Made by a program: the position numbers and the translations under genes | Shown: positions 51,591 to 63,740 of the stretch, piece after piece | Layout: every line of letters begins with the position of its first letter | Numbering within the stretch: position 1 is the stretch's first letter | From: Elysia chlorotica | Lineage: Eukaryota; Mollusca; Gastropoda; Plakobranchidae | Length of the DNA stretch: 64,000 bases | Assembly: GCA_003991915.1 (NCBI GenBank) | Contig: RQTK01000013.1 | Location: forward strand, 167,540-231,539 | Direction: 5' to 3' | The notes under the pieces: model-generated | What the model saw: the letters and a program-made list of their open reading frames with translations, nothing else | What the model was told of the DNA's origin: nothing | Databases searched by the model: none

Positions 51591-52777
51591 TTCATACTCT
51601 ATCCCTGGTAAAAGACCATATTTCCATATATATTTTTTCACACGCACCATTTTTTTCCTTTACATTTATGAAATTAGCAACCAATGTTGTTTGCTTGTGT
51701 TTATATTCTCTTTTTTTCTCTCATAGTAAAGTTTATTTTTTCAAATCATGCGTTCCACCATTCAATACATTCATGTATAGTGATGTTTTTTTCTCTGGGA
51801 GCACTTTCCTCGTCATGATGTTTAGTGTTAACTTTGTTTGAATTCTAAGGCATCCACGCGACATTTAACAAATTCTAATTATTTCTATTAGATAAAAAAA
51901 ACGGTACAAAAATACGCTTACTTAAGACATGATACATCCTGAAGAAGATAAGATTGACAATGTGTGGGCATCATTCCTAAACATTACGATAACATTTCCC
52001 CCCTTACCAGATAACGTACATTATGGGGAACTGTTTAGAGTTTTTAGCATCGCAAACAACAGCCGTCGTTTCAACCACTGCTTAACCACTGACATAATTA
52101 TTCTAATGATCAAAAGGAAAAGGGGTATAAGCGATAGTTTACTCATCAACAATGGGGTGCACTAACGCATCTTTTCATCCTGAAATGTCTCCTATCCTCA
52201 AACTGGTGCTGGTTTCGTGAGACTCAGTTTTAACTAAACACTTGAGCACAGTATTGGTGTGAGTAAACTCTTCATGGAACTCTTACCACGTGATCGTTCA
52301 CAGCCATCGCTCTCTGGCGTTGAAATCCTTTTTATTGCGGTGTTTATGGCTTAAGATTTCGTCACAAAACGTTCTTGAAGTCCCCGAAAAGATAAGTTTT
52401 ATTGTATTTATTCTCTTTTTTTGTGTGTGCATAATGTTAATGCAAGCAAATCCTATGGTCTAGAAACTACATTCTTGCAAATACATCTCAGCATCCCACA
52501 ATAATTTAAAATAGTTATAAGTCATAATAGTTGAAAACCGTGTTTTCTCTCTTTAATTCGCCTTACTTCCTTTTTTATTATTAAATAATGAGGATTGTTG
52601 GGGTATGCTTTGTTTTTGCATACCCACTGTATTTATAATACACCATTTTTACCTTTTTTATGTACTAGGTGAAAAAATCTAAAGATTGGTACTGATAGAA
52701 CTAGGTTTAAATATGTAGTTACAACTGCGTTCGAGAGGCTTGAATCAGTTTGTTAATCCCACAAATCTGCTCTCTGG
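51591..52777. other. AT-rich non-coding stretch
   Basis: No gene recognised. The 78-codon plus frame at 51929-52165 has no domain or splice support. Confidence 0.5.
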
Positions 52778-52797
52778 ACAGAATGATATTGACAGGG

Positions 52798-52884
52798 TTA
52801 TTCTCTATAGAGAGAGGGAGAGAATTTTCTCCCTCTCTCCGGGTTTAACGTCTCCTAGGTTCCCCTGGAGGATCCTATACGGCG
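52798..52884 (-). mobile_element. Short hairpin-rich insertion element, copy 2
   Basis: Reverse complement matches the element at 41916-42005 from cgccgtataggat through gagacgttaaacccgg to ctatagagaat, with differences mainly in the middle and one mismatch in the GAATTC-centred palindrome. It is flanked by 20-base direct repeats (52778-52797 and 52885-52904) that agree at 18 of 20 positions and are unrelated to the flanks of the first copy. This is the pattern of target-site duplication. Confidence 0.75.
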
Positions 52885-52904
52885 ACAGAATGATGTTGGC
52901 AGGG

Positions 52905-53158
52905 GCCTGGCGAGGCGTCCAATACTGCAGCTGAACAGAGACTTCAAGGTGATTTTCTCAGTTATTCCCCGAGTTGTTACGGCCCTTGGCAGTTATCGAG
53001 AGGTTGCCATTATTATGTACATTAAGAAGGTAAATAGATGACTGCCCAACCAAGCTGTTTACCCGACATGATGGTCTAGGATAAGTAAGTATCACAATAT
53101 TATCAAAACGTTATCTAGATGTGTAATTTGGGAACAAAATTGATTATTTAACGGTTAC
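52905..53158. other. Non-coding, no feature recognised
   Basis: Unique DNA right of the element. Confidence 0.5.
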
Positions 53159-53170
53159 TTGTGTGAGTGA

Positions 53171-53236
<66 letters not shown>
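53159..53236 (+). repeat. Compound (GT)n(GA)n microsatellite
   Basis: GTGA and GT units (to about 53190) switch to GA dinucleotide (to about 53234). Confidence 0.96.
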
Positions 53237-53238
<2 letters not shown>

Positions 53239-53289
53239 GAGAAAGATTGACATAAACACATACAAAGGCACACGGAGACACGCGAACAG

Positions 53290-53480
53290 GGTGGTCTAGA
53301 TAAAACAAAGCTCAGAGCCCCTCCGTCCCGGAGTGCCGTGAATGGAGTGGTCTGGCTGGTCTCCATGGCTCTCAGATTATAATGTCGCCCCCGACGCTGA
53401 TATTGGCTGGAACGCTTGTCAGATGATAATTGATGACTTGTTTCCAAACCTCGGGCTTATTATCTCTCGTTATCAATCCA
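53290..53480. other. Unique island with homeodomain-like words
   Basis: GC-moderate unique DNA containing tgtcagatgataattgatga (53416-53435), which combines TGTCA, TGAT and TAATTG words typical of MEIS/PBX/HOX sites, and later ttatcaatccatcg. A minus frame crosses it without family resemblance. Candidate enhancer by inference. Confidence 0.27.
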
Positions 53481-54299
53481 TCGCCTCGAAATGATCAGCT
53501 GTTAAATTCCCCATCCCTCTCTCGCTGTCTTACTCGTTTTCTTTTCCCTCGGTTTTCAATATTAGACTAAGGAGCCATGATTCCTAGAGAGTATGTTTTT
53601 ATATTAAAAATGATAAAGAGATTTTTTTGTGAGAACAGCCTATTAGTCATCTGGCAAGCTTGATTGAGATTTCATATAAAATCTGGCCATTCATCCCACT
53701 CCTCTTCACTCAATCACAAGAACAGCAAAATACCCTAGACTACGACTTCAGACAGCTCGAGCACAATTAAAAAAACACAGTCCTCTCTTATGCATTCATA
53801 TCGATGTCTGCCTTTATAATTCGTTTACCATTATGTCTACCTTTTAGATAATACATCTGTCTGAAATGCATCTTATTCTTCTAATATTTATTTTGTCCTA
53901 TGCAGAAAAGTTGTAGTTGATATTATACCTTCGATCGTCGCATGAAGAATTATTTCCATTGGTTGTAAAGTGAGACAGTTTGGTTAATGGGTATCCAACG
54001 TCTTTGATCGATTATTCTTATCTACCCTTATTACTTGTGCTTGTTTAGAAGAGCAATTTGCTAGAACACACAGATCTCCAACACTTTAATGAGGAGTAAC
54101 CCATGATTTTCTTGTAAGCAAACAAACAAAAAATCGTCCAAACTGGAATAATGTTTGCACACTTTGGGGAGTCGAATTTACACTTCGACATCCACAGTTT
54201 ATCAAAGACAAGCATAAACACAGCTCATTTTATTTATTTCACTCTTTCAAACTTTTTTTTTTATCTCAAAGGCTGTTTTAACCGTCGAAAACATAATCT
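53481..54299. other. AT-rich non-coding stretch
   Basis: No gene or repeat is recognised. Confidence 0.5.
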
Positions 54300-54334
54300 C
54301 TCTCTATTTCTCTCTTTCTATCTCTCTCTATCTC

Positions 54335-54377
<43 letters not shown>

Positions 54378-54556
54378 CTCTCATTATTTTATCTGGCGTT
54401 CTCTCTTTGTCACACACTTACACACGAAGTAAAAAAAAATCTAAACACTGCTTTAACATTTGTCTCTATATCCCACGCCGCCCTTTAGCGATTATTCTCA
54501 TCCCTTTCATTCTACAACCACTCTTTGTCTGTCTGTCTGTCTGTCTGTCTGTATGC

Positions 54557-54637
<81 letters not shown>
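54300..54637 (+). repeat. (CT)n, then (CTGT)n(CT)n microsatellites
   Basis: CT-rich array at 54300-54375, a unique spacer, CTGT units at 54525-54551, and CT dinucleotide at about 54560-54637. The 138-codon plus frame and the minus Arg-Glu frames are repeat translations. Confidence 0.95.
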
Positions 54638-54639
<2 letters not shown>

Positions 54640-55309
54640 TTCTTGTTGGGCCCCTCCACATGTCATACTGTCCAGGGAAGGAGACAGCTGTAATGGTTTG
54701 ATTAATGGCTCTGGCGTAAGTGAGACTCATACACTGGCTACCTCCAGGAGCGGACAGCAGGGCAAAGCTAACCCCCTGCCTCCCGTGGCCGCCCTATGTC
54801 GCCTATTGCTGACATGGAGCTAACAAGGCCTGGCAATAACCAAACATTTTCATTGCTGTGGGGAGTTCAACCATCTGACAAGTGGAATTATCGCTTGTCT
54901 GAATGGCGAGATTAGGAAGCGAGGTCGTCATGAAAAAGTTTGCGATTTGATATTCAAGGAATGGCAATTTTATAACCAAATATAGAAAGAAGCTCATAGG
55001 AGTGAATGACCTACTAAAGCTTGGAAATTTATTTTTATTTGACAGTACCTTTACCATCGATAACAAGCTTTTTACATAATAATTATTTTAAAAAAACCCA
55101 CATTGTAATAAACACGTACATGTGTTGTAAACACTATGTTATCTTTTCAAGTTTTTATGAAGCTATTAAACGGAAAAATCTAAATATTGTTTCTTATTAC
55201 ATCGAATATTTATATTAAAGGCCATCGAACCTAAATCTAAATGAGTCATCCCTTAGAATAGTTGTGGAAGAATTATCGTATTATGATGCAATTATCGAAA
55301 TATTTATGA
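54638..55309. other. Non-coding, GC-moderate at left
   Basis: At 54690-54830 there is unique GC-moderate DNA with a taatggtttgattaatgg motif (paired TAAT cores). The rest is AT-rich. No gene is recognised. Confidence 0.4.
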
Positions 55310-55560
55310 TTGCCCTGTAGCACTTGCGGGCGGCGCATCTCTTCCGGCACCGCCACTAGCACACGTGACCCGCCCACTCAACGGTGTCAACGCCCGTAAC
55401 ATCGCCTTTACCGGAAGTCTCTCTAGATTATGCTTGGAAGCAACTTCCTCCCAAACCCGTGACTTCCTGTGCCCCTGAAACGTCTCTTCAAACCAGTGTT
55501 AACGTGCTCCTATCACGAGATATCACTTGTCTAGTAACCATGATACGAAAGTGCCTCTAC
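55310..55560. promoter_or_regulatory. CpG-rich promoter-like island
   Basis: CpG-containing sequence with an E-box inside acacgtgacc (about 55362), an ETS core accggaagt (about 55411) and two more GGAA cores on the other strand (acttcctc, acttcctg, within 60 bases). Clustered ETS and E-box words in a CpG-rich setting are typical of broad promoters. No gene start is visible on either side, so it could be the promoter of a gene outside the window, of a non-coding RNA, or an enhancer. Confidence 0.3.
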
Positions 55561-56689
55561 CAATTTGGAATTGGTTATAGTATCAAGTCCCAGATGGTTT
55601 AATTCATATCAGTCCTGTGGTTCACATCATTGAAAAGGTCCCTCAATGTCTGAGTTTTATGATAAAATCAGGGTATATTCTAAACAAAGAATAAAAAAAT
55701 TTAATAATGTTTATGTTCATAAAGAACAAAAACATAGTGAAGGAAACTACAAGTACGATAAATGTAAATACAGATTAAGGATGCAACTGATCTGTGATCA
55801 GCCAGTAGCAATGGCAGGATCAGTCTCTGTCTTATCTTAGCCATTAGGATTACATAGCGCAGAATCACAGGACGCGGTCCCACAGACTGCGCGCTAATAG
55901 AGACAAATTCTGCACAGCTGCACGGAGAAGCCGAGTCGGATCTCGCCGAGTTTCTGCTCACCATGGTACTCAGTGATAGCACAGGGGCCAGAACAAATTG
56001 ATCGTAGTCGTTCCTATTACAACATGCGTCCAATAGACAAAAACATGCAGGTTTTTCTAGATCCTGTCTACAGCAACAGAAAAACAATGTATGAGTAATA
56101 CAGAGCAACCAGAGACCTGTCCTTAAGTGATGAAAAAGTATATGGTGAGATAAACGTATCTTGGATGGGAAAAAAACAATATGGCAATGTTGACAAAGTC
56201 CTCCATCAAACCCTTAACACTCCTCTTTAAAATCACGGTGCGCTAATCTCATACTCCTCGAGTGAAGAGCAAAGATAACAAAGCTCTAGTGGGTACACGC
56301 TGCATGGTGACTGGCCCGTGTAGCACACGGAAAAAACAGATTAACCGTACACTGTGCAAACAGCCAAACACTAACTTCAAAGGGAGGGACTAATACAAAT
56401 TCCAGTGCACACGTTATCAGAGAGTATCGAGCTCTTTTTACTGAAAAAATACTCTACAACCAACAAGTTTGCTGTTTTCAAGAATACCTACAAAAGAGAA
56501 AATGCTTTCATTTTACAATATAGCTGCGGCTCAGTTAAATGATAAATGAAAACAAATACTCAATTAACTGTATAGACAGTTTGTCTATGTATCTTATACC
56601 ATCCTGAGAAATAGGTATGGCAATGGCTACTAAGAATACAACATCTCAATAGTAAATAATCTACTTTAAATCTTTCTTGCTATTATGGC
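55561..56689. other. Non-coding with GC-moderate patches
   Basis: A 135-codon minus frame at 55701-56108 has Cys-rich and Ser-rich parts but no family resemblance or splice support. The length is within chance expectation. A GC-moderate patch lies at 55790-56010. Confidence 0.4.
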
Positions 56690-56880
56690 AATGCATTCCC
56701 TTAGGCTTAATTCGTAAAGCCTAGACCGCCGAACCTACGGCCGCTGTGGTTAGGCATGTATGAACAAGATAAGGCGGCGGGCCGGGGTGCCGGGGGCAGT
56801 GAGATTAGCTCTGAAGCGGGATGATGTTTTCCCATGCCTTCATGCCAGGCAGCACTGCGCATGCAGTATCGTTTACTTGT
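56690..56880. other. CpG-rich island with NRF1-, RUNX- and GATA-like words
   Basis: Contains the 12-base palindrome ctgcgcatgcag (NRF1-like), ctgtggtta (RUNX-like) and caagataagg (GATA-like) within GC-rich unique DNA. There is no coding frame of note. Regulatory function is inferred. Confidence 0.3.
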
Positions 56881-57185
56881 ACCTTAATCTGGATTGTTCT
56901 GACAAGCTACATGATTCGTAGAAAGAGGTAAAGAACATAGGTTTCAAAGGTTGTATTAGAGTGGCTTAATGAGAGAATGACAAACAGATAGACAGAAAGA
57001 CAAAGAGAAAGATAGTACAACCGATTATATAGAAAGAGAATGAAAGTTCACCGCATATGTACATCTCGACTTTCAAAGTCGAGAGACAAAACTAAAACTG
57101 CACCAATATTTAATAAATACAATAATTTTGGAAAATTACACGAGATATATAGATAGCTAGGTAGATAGAGAGACGGAGAGAGAAA
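56881..57185. other. Non-coding, no feature recognised
   Basis: AT-rich, purine-rich near 56970-57040. Confidence 0.5.
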
Positions 57186-57201
57186 GGGGGGGGGGGGGGG
57201 G

Positions 57202-57234
<33 letters not shown>
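57186..57234 (+). repeat. Poly-G run of 19 followed by (GA)n
   Basis: Nineteen G (57186-57204), then about 28 bases of GA. A strong quadruplex candidate. Confidence 0.96.
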
Positions 57235-57237
<3 letters not shown>

Positions 57238-57811
57238 GAGAGAAGAAGATGATGGAAGCAGAGGACGAGTACAATGAGGAAAAAGAACATGAAATAAAAA
57301 AATAGACAAACACTAGACAGAAAACGAACTGAAAATTAATTATGATGCAGACCTAAAAAAGAGCGCCTACTTTATTTGACGTTCATGAAATAAATGCTTA
57401 GAACAATGAAAACTAAAAAAAAATCCTATTATTCATTCCGAGATGACAGTTCAGCTTATCCAAGGCCTTTTTAAGTGGAAAGTTTCCCTCCATATACCTT
57501 TTTACCTTGACAATTCAATTATTAATAGACAAAGCGCCAAACAAGGCAGAATGGGGAACGGTTTACTCCATTGAGGATCAAAGGCGACATCACCGATTGT
57601 CCATATTGGAGTGTCCTTGCTTTGTTATCGAAGTGCATCTCTGTCCTGCTTCAGGGCGCTAAAATCAGCGGACGGAATTCCTCTAGTTTTGTCCCAGGGA
57701 TTTCCACCCAAAATAACTCATGCTTTTATGCAACCCATCGCTGCATTTCACACTCTAGCTTCACAATATGGCATGCCACATAACAAAACACATACAAAAG
57801 TAAAAAACCAC
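57235..57811. other. Non-coding, no feature recognised
   Basis: AT-rich, GC-moderate at 57560-57780. Two overlapping plus frames there lack support. Confidence 0.45.
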
Positions 57812-57862
<51 letters not shown>

Positions 57863-57904
57863 AATTAGTATTACAAAAAATACAGTTTCAGTTCATATTG
57901 CTTT

Positions 57905-57957
<53 letters not shown>

Positions 57958-58004
57958 AATTAGTATTACAAAAAATACCGTTTCAGTTCATATTGCTTTG
58001 TTCT
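57812..58004 (+). repeat. Tandem duplication of (CT)n plus 49-bp flank
   Basis: A CT array of about 49 bases followed by a 49-base unique segment starting ttaattagtattac occurs twice in tandem. The unique parts (57861-57909 and 57956-58004) differ at one base (tacag versus taccg). This is a clean example of a microsatellite copied together with its flank. Confidence 0.95.
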
Positions 58005-58093
58005 GAAACTCGATAGAAATCTATTTGCAAAAACATGTTAGGACCCTTGAACCTCAACAGTTATAGTTAACACAGAAAACAGACTGCGTTATG

Positions 58094-58276
58094 AACTCCC
58101 CTGAGAAATGTAGGACGCACACACATCTTCAGGTGGGCTCAGGGGAGGTGTAATCTTTCTCGAGTTCTATATCTCCTAAGTTTCTTGAAGATCTTACCAG
58201 AGACGAGGGCATCCGCTGGGATCTGAACCGCGCACCCAGCCGCTAACCGACTGAGCTGTCTGGCAAACCGGGAGAT
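58094..58276 (-). mobile_element. tRNA-derived SINE remnant
   Basis: On the minus strand, cagctcagtcggttagcg matches a tRNA D-arm and A-box, and ggttcagatccc matches the B-box. The boxes are about 29 bases apart, shorter than the roughly 45 of a tRNA, so the anticodon arm is reduced and this is not a working tRNA. The body runs left and contains a perfect 10-base inverted repeat (ctcccctgag 58096-58105, ctcaggggag 58138-58147). The 3' end is not defined. Confidence 0.5.
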
Positions 58277-58380
58277 CGTTGTCTGATACCCATTTATGTT
58301 TCCTGAGACCCTGTACCGTTATGACAAAGCCGTCCCATATGAAGAGGTAAGGAAAGATTGCTAAAAATGCTATGCTGTAT

Positions 58381-58382
<2 letters not shown>

Positions 58383-58449
<67 letters not shown>
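58383..58449 (+). repeat. (GA)n microsatellite
   Basis: About 67 bases of GA dinucleotide. Confidence 0.97.
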
Positions 58450-59187
<738 letters not shown>

Positions 59188-60879
59188 TTTATAAATCGGA
59201 CAGAAATAAAACGAATTGAACTTCAATATTATACACAATACATGTATTTTTAAAATAGACAACCACACTTTTCACCATTGTTTCAGGTGTAATCAATTCT
59301 GATACTCTGCTTACACCACTCTAAATTCTAAACGTACTTAACGTATATGGTTGTCGCAATACGCTCGCAAAGAAGAGATATATTATTTAATACTTATTTG
59401 CTTTTCTCTCTAACCTGTGATGATCTTCTTCTCTTATCCATCACTCAATAATTTAACATTTTTGTAACCCAGCATATTGGTACTTACAGCTGTCCGACTA
59501 ACAAATCACACTCATGCTGACTGACAAGAGACATTGCTCACTTGATATTTTGATCAAGTGGAACCCATAACCCTCCTGAGATTCTCAGATTCAGCTCACG
59601 AGGTTACCGTGATGTTAAGCTGGTAATGCAATGTATTACGATGGCCAAATATTGTACAAGAAAGTGTTGGCGATCTATCAGTTAAACTTAAACCCTTCCG
59701 CCATAAATTTATATTTTCATATTAGTTTCATCATATACGTCTATGATAATTATGTATTGTATTAATCACAAATCATAAAATATTCTACAAAGGACTGAGG
59801 TGATTGAGTGAATGGCCAGCACAAACTAGGTATTTCAACAACAAATTTATCTTATCTTTCTTCCAATTAAACTAACAAGCCTCGTCACTGTCTTTCTCTG
59901 TTTCATGTTCAATTTTTGTCTTGAAATGTAATTACTATCCATCTCTCCTCATTGTGGGAATTACTATTGAAATCCACATCGTCGCTCTGTCGCATCCAAA
60001 ATAAATGATTATACTTTACATTGAAAAATATATTACCTATCACACATTGCATTCAAAAATCTCCGTAATACACTATGAAATAGCTCTTTTATAGTTTAAA
60101 GCTGACTTATATTTGAGAGAAAAAAGGGACTTGCTAAGCAACCCATACATCAATTTTCAAACGAGAAAAAATAAAAAAAACTTCTATAGCTTCATCATAA
60201 TCGTTTTATTTAATTACTAGCTGCAACATAAACAAGAAAAGTGGCATCATACAAACAACCTTCTGTCGCGTGAACTGCTGATAGACGCTGCTGCGCTGAG
60301 CTATGTGCTCGCACGCGCGCCACAAAACCGATCCTGGACTCACTTCCTGACAGTCTCATATGTCTGAAATACAGGATTCTAACGTTTCTATAATCGCCCT
60401 GTCTCCTTCCTAAGCTGTCACTTAAATCCGCCTTAGCTCTTTACTTTTAACACATCATTTTCTAATAACATGAGCTGGAAAATGAAAGGGGAACTTAAGA
60501 TGTGTTTTGATGCTTGATCAATCAATTTAGAGCCATGCTATTAGAACAAAATTCTTTTTCTCTACATAATTTTACTCATAAAGATTTCATCTGCACATTG
60601 TTCGCTTGCATTTTGTTCATTACATTTTTGTTATAATTCTTTAAATTCAAATTTTCCGCTTGGATATTTTTTGTGATTATTACCTCATATACCAATAATG
60701 TTTGCCACAAATATATTGCAAGTTTTTTGTGTGGTCATAAACCTTTCAGAATGAATCGGAAACATCTCTGTACTTCATTTCTTTCTCTCTCATTATTATT
60801 TCCACCTCTCCATATTTTGTACATCTACTCTTAGGCAAGATTAATTGGAATGTCTTTATCTCTTCCTTCTCCACTGGAA
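59188..60879. other. AT-rich non-coding stretch
   Basis: No gene recognised. A small CpG-rich patch lies at 60260-60330 (gctcgcacgcgcgcc). Confidence 0.5.
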
Positions 60880-61200
60880 TCTTCTCGCTTTCTTGTGTAC
60901 GCAACCTTACAAGAATGAAATGGAGGAAACTAATGGAAGCAGCCGCCACAATCCCCAAGCAAGGAGAGCGCTTCGAGGCTGTAGACTTTATAGATCGGTA
61001 ATCCCGCTCGGTTCTCCTAGTGTCTGAGCCGGCCCTATAATGACCATGTAGAAAATGTTGAGCTCTTCCAGAATGTCCAGGAACTCTCCAGGAACCTGAA
61101 AGCCTGGCTCCATTAGTTAACGGACGTAAGTGCGCAGGATCGAGACTGGTTTACCAAGGCCAGAGGTGCGGCGAGGAGAAACCAACGGGGATAAGTTAGT
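60880..61200. other. Unique GC-moderate island
   Basis: High-complexity DNA with ccgccacaat and ggccctataatgacc words. No convincing coding frame on either strand. Possible regulatory element. Confidence 0.22.
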
Positions 61201-61639
61201 AACAGTAAGATCTTTCACTTCGAAAGTGCAAGTGGGATAGAGAAGTTTACATCCTTTGTACAGCATAATCACAGAAGGATGGTTTAAATAAGATTGGAAA
61301 ATGGAAGTAACGCAATGATTTATTCATAATCAGATGACTGTCTATTTCAACTTCACATTATAAACAATAAATTATAATATCTAAGTAACATTGATTATGA
61401 GTACGCAGGTAAAAGTAAGTTGGTAAAGAGGAAAATAATTAGAAACAAGGACAAAATCGGAAAAATGTTCGTGACAGTAAGACATATAAATCTATGGAGG
61501 GCGAGACGGAAAAAGTAACGAGACAAACTAGCAGGTAGGCGCTAGGCAGCTATAATTGAAGAGACAAGCGCTGGTTGTCTGACGAGTAAAAGAGATAAAA
61601 AGAGATTGTAGAATATTAATAGACATATTGGCAGTTTAG
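61201..61639. other. Non-coding, no feature recognised
   Basis: AT-rich unique DNA. Confidence 0.5.
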
Positions 61640-61709
61640 ACAGACTGAAGAGAGAAATAGAGAGAGATGCACACATAGATACAAGGAGGGAGAAATAGAT
61701 ATAGAAAAA

Positions 61710-61740
<31 letters not shown>

Positions 61741-61768
61741 AAGAAAGATTGAGAGAGAGAGAGAAGAC
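61640..61768 (+). repeat. Imperfect (GA)n repeat
   Basis: Decayed GA units with a cleaner core at 61708-61740. It gives a Leu-Ser minus frame. Confidence 0.9.
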
Positions 61769-62459
61769 CCAGGAACTCTTTTTATAGAACACTGCCTTTA
61801 TATAATTATTATACATACCTAGAGCTTCATAGAATAATACAAATTTTCCACGTAACATATCGTTTGGCACCCTTCGTCTCATCTTCTAATTATAGATAAC
61901 TAATCAAATCCATGTTTAAATGAACATAATGAAGGTTCTTAATTGAGGCTGGATCAAGAGGGAGAGAACTCAATGTTGTTTTTATTCACGCTACCAAAAC
62001 TACTATGAGGAAGACATTTAGGTCTATTTAATGAGAAAAGTAGATTTTTACATAGATGAAATGACTAAAATGTAAAGGAGCAAGACGCTGATTGAGATAA
62101 CTGTGGTGTCATACCTTGACTTTACTCGCTCTAAAAACTCGATAAGATAGAGTGTTTAAATTCATTGATTACTTCAATGAAGAATTTAACCAACAAGATT
62201 GCTCGGCGATACATTAGCATAATTTTAAAAGTTATAAAAAGTCGCCTTTGTCAGGATTTACTAATTGATCATCTTGGTCCATCTTACCGCCTAATGTTGT
62301 GGTGCTATTTTGTTGTTACGTCTCCATTTTCTTTTCTTTTTTTTTCGCAAAAAATTTAACCAACTCATGCTGTCTGTCATTTAGGTATTTGGGATCGACT
62401 GATAATACAAGCTGCCGTGCTGTAGTTGTATAGACACAACTATTATTTTCTTGAGAATA
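61769..62459. other. AT-rich non-coding stretch
   Basis: No gene or repeat is recognised. Confidence 0.5.
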
Positions 62460-62710
62460 TCGATAGTCTAGGGGAGAAGCTTAAAGTTTTGGTAACCCAA
62501 GGACAGCCCTGCTTGTTCTCCCAGTGCCCCATGTTCTGTCGTGTTATGTTATTCGACCGGCCGGGCGCGGCATTGCTTGTTGTGGGTCTGGGTGTGTCTT
62601 GCTGAGTCCGTGCCCCCAACCGCCCCGAGCCGCTGTTTATACGGTTAGGTTACGGGGGAAACAACAGGTCAGAACTGCTTGCTTGCCTTAACCGCCGCCG
62701 AATGACATTT
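62460..62710. other. CpG-rich unique island
   Basis: GC-rich core (gaccggccgggcgcggc near 62553, ccgccccgagccgc near 62619) in an AT-rich setting, with no coding frame of note. Candidate promoter or enhancer. Confidence 0.25.
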
Positions 62711-63269
62711 TAAGCAAGATCAGGATAAACAAGTGAAATTCACAGGCAGATTAGGCAAGGCTAAAAAGAAAGAGATTTTATTGTTGAAACAAGTGTGATT
62801 GTTGAGCAGAGCATTACGATAATTAAATTTTTCTTGATTTGTTTTTGTATCAACAAATTTATTTTCCTCAATCAGTTTTCTATTCGGTACTCTACAGAGT
62901 ATAGTGTTTTCTGCCACTCCGTTGTAAACTTTGAACTAACAAATTGCACGATGTCAAACAAAACTTTTAGTTATGACGGAAAATTCATGGTTCGGGGGAT
63001 ACATTTTAGACTATTGTAGATAACCGTTAATCAGATATCTTGATGAACTTCATATTGAATTAAACACTACGTATCAAAGCCTAATTAAAGTACAATTTTG
63101 TTGTTGTACATATAGTTATGGTGTGAGAGAACCAAATTCTGAAAATAGGAGTGACAGCTCTACACGCAGAATACAGAAGTGATAAAACAAATTTGATCTC
63201 ATGTATGGTGTAAAAATTCAAACCAAAAATTGCAAGCAATTGCATTAAAAGACTTCTGGTAGGGAAAAG

Positions 63270-63273
<4 letters not shown>
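62711..63273. other. AT-rich non-coding stretch
   Basis: No gene recognised. The frames on both strands near 62720-63019 are AT-driven. Confidence 0.5.

Positions 63274-63326
<53 letters not shown>
63274..63326 (+). repeat. (GA)n microsatellite
   Basis: About 53 bases of GA dinucleotide. Confidence 0.97.
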
Positions 63327-63331
<5 letters not shown>

Positions 63332-63459
63332 AGGGAAGAGAGAGATTCTAACAGATGCATGGATTTACACGTGCAAAGGCTTGTCTCAATGTAAATAAGA
63401 TAAATTTAAAAATAGCTTAGCCAAAGAGAGACTAACACACAAAAAATCATGGCAGTAAC

Positions 63460-63740
63460 AAGATGTTCAACTTGGGACCACCGCAACAAAGGCGCCCCCA
63501 TGTCGACAATTCGTCAAGTAGTTTGCGGCCAGGAGCGAAGAACTCAAAGGACCTTCCATTGACATGGACAAAACCAACGAAAAGCAGGAGTCTCCAAGGG
63601 CTGTATACAAGAGGACGTGGCCGCAGCGAAAATGGACTGGGCACAGAAATCCTCAATGACATCCCCACAAAACCGTCTTTATTATCGTGGTCGTTTCCAT
63701 ACGGCGTTTCATTCTACCCTTTGAGGCTTTGACTTGAGTC
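63460..63740. other. Unique GC-richer island with SOX-like site
   Basis: High-complexity DNA with caacaaaggcgc (SOX/TCF-like) near 63483 and ttattatcg near 63680. Frames of 89 (plus) and 73 (minus) codons overlap, without domains. Regulatory element or exon cannot be distinguished. Confidence 0.25.

Noticed and set aside
55701..56108. 135-codon Cys/Ser-rich minus-strand frame
   Set aside because: No cysteine spacing pattern or signal peptide, and the C-terminal third lies in A/T-rich DNA.
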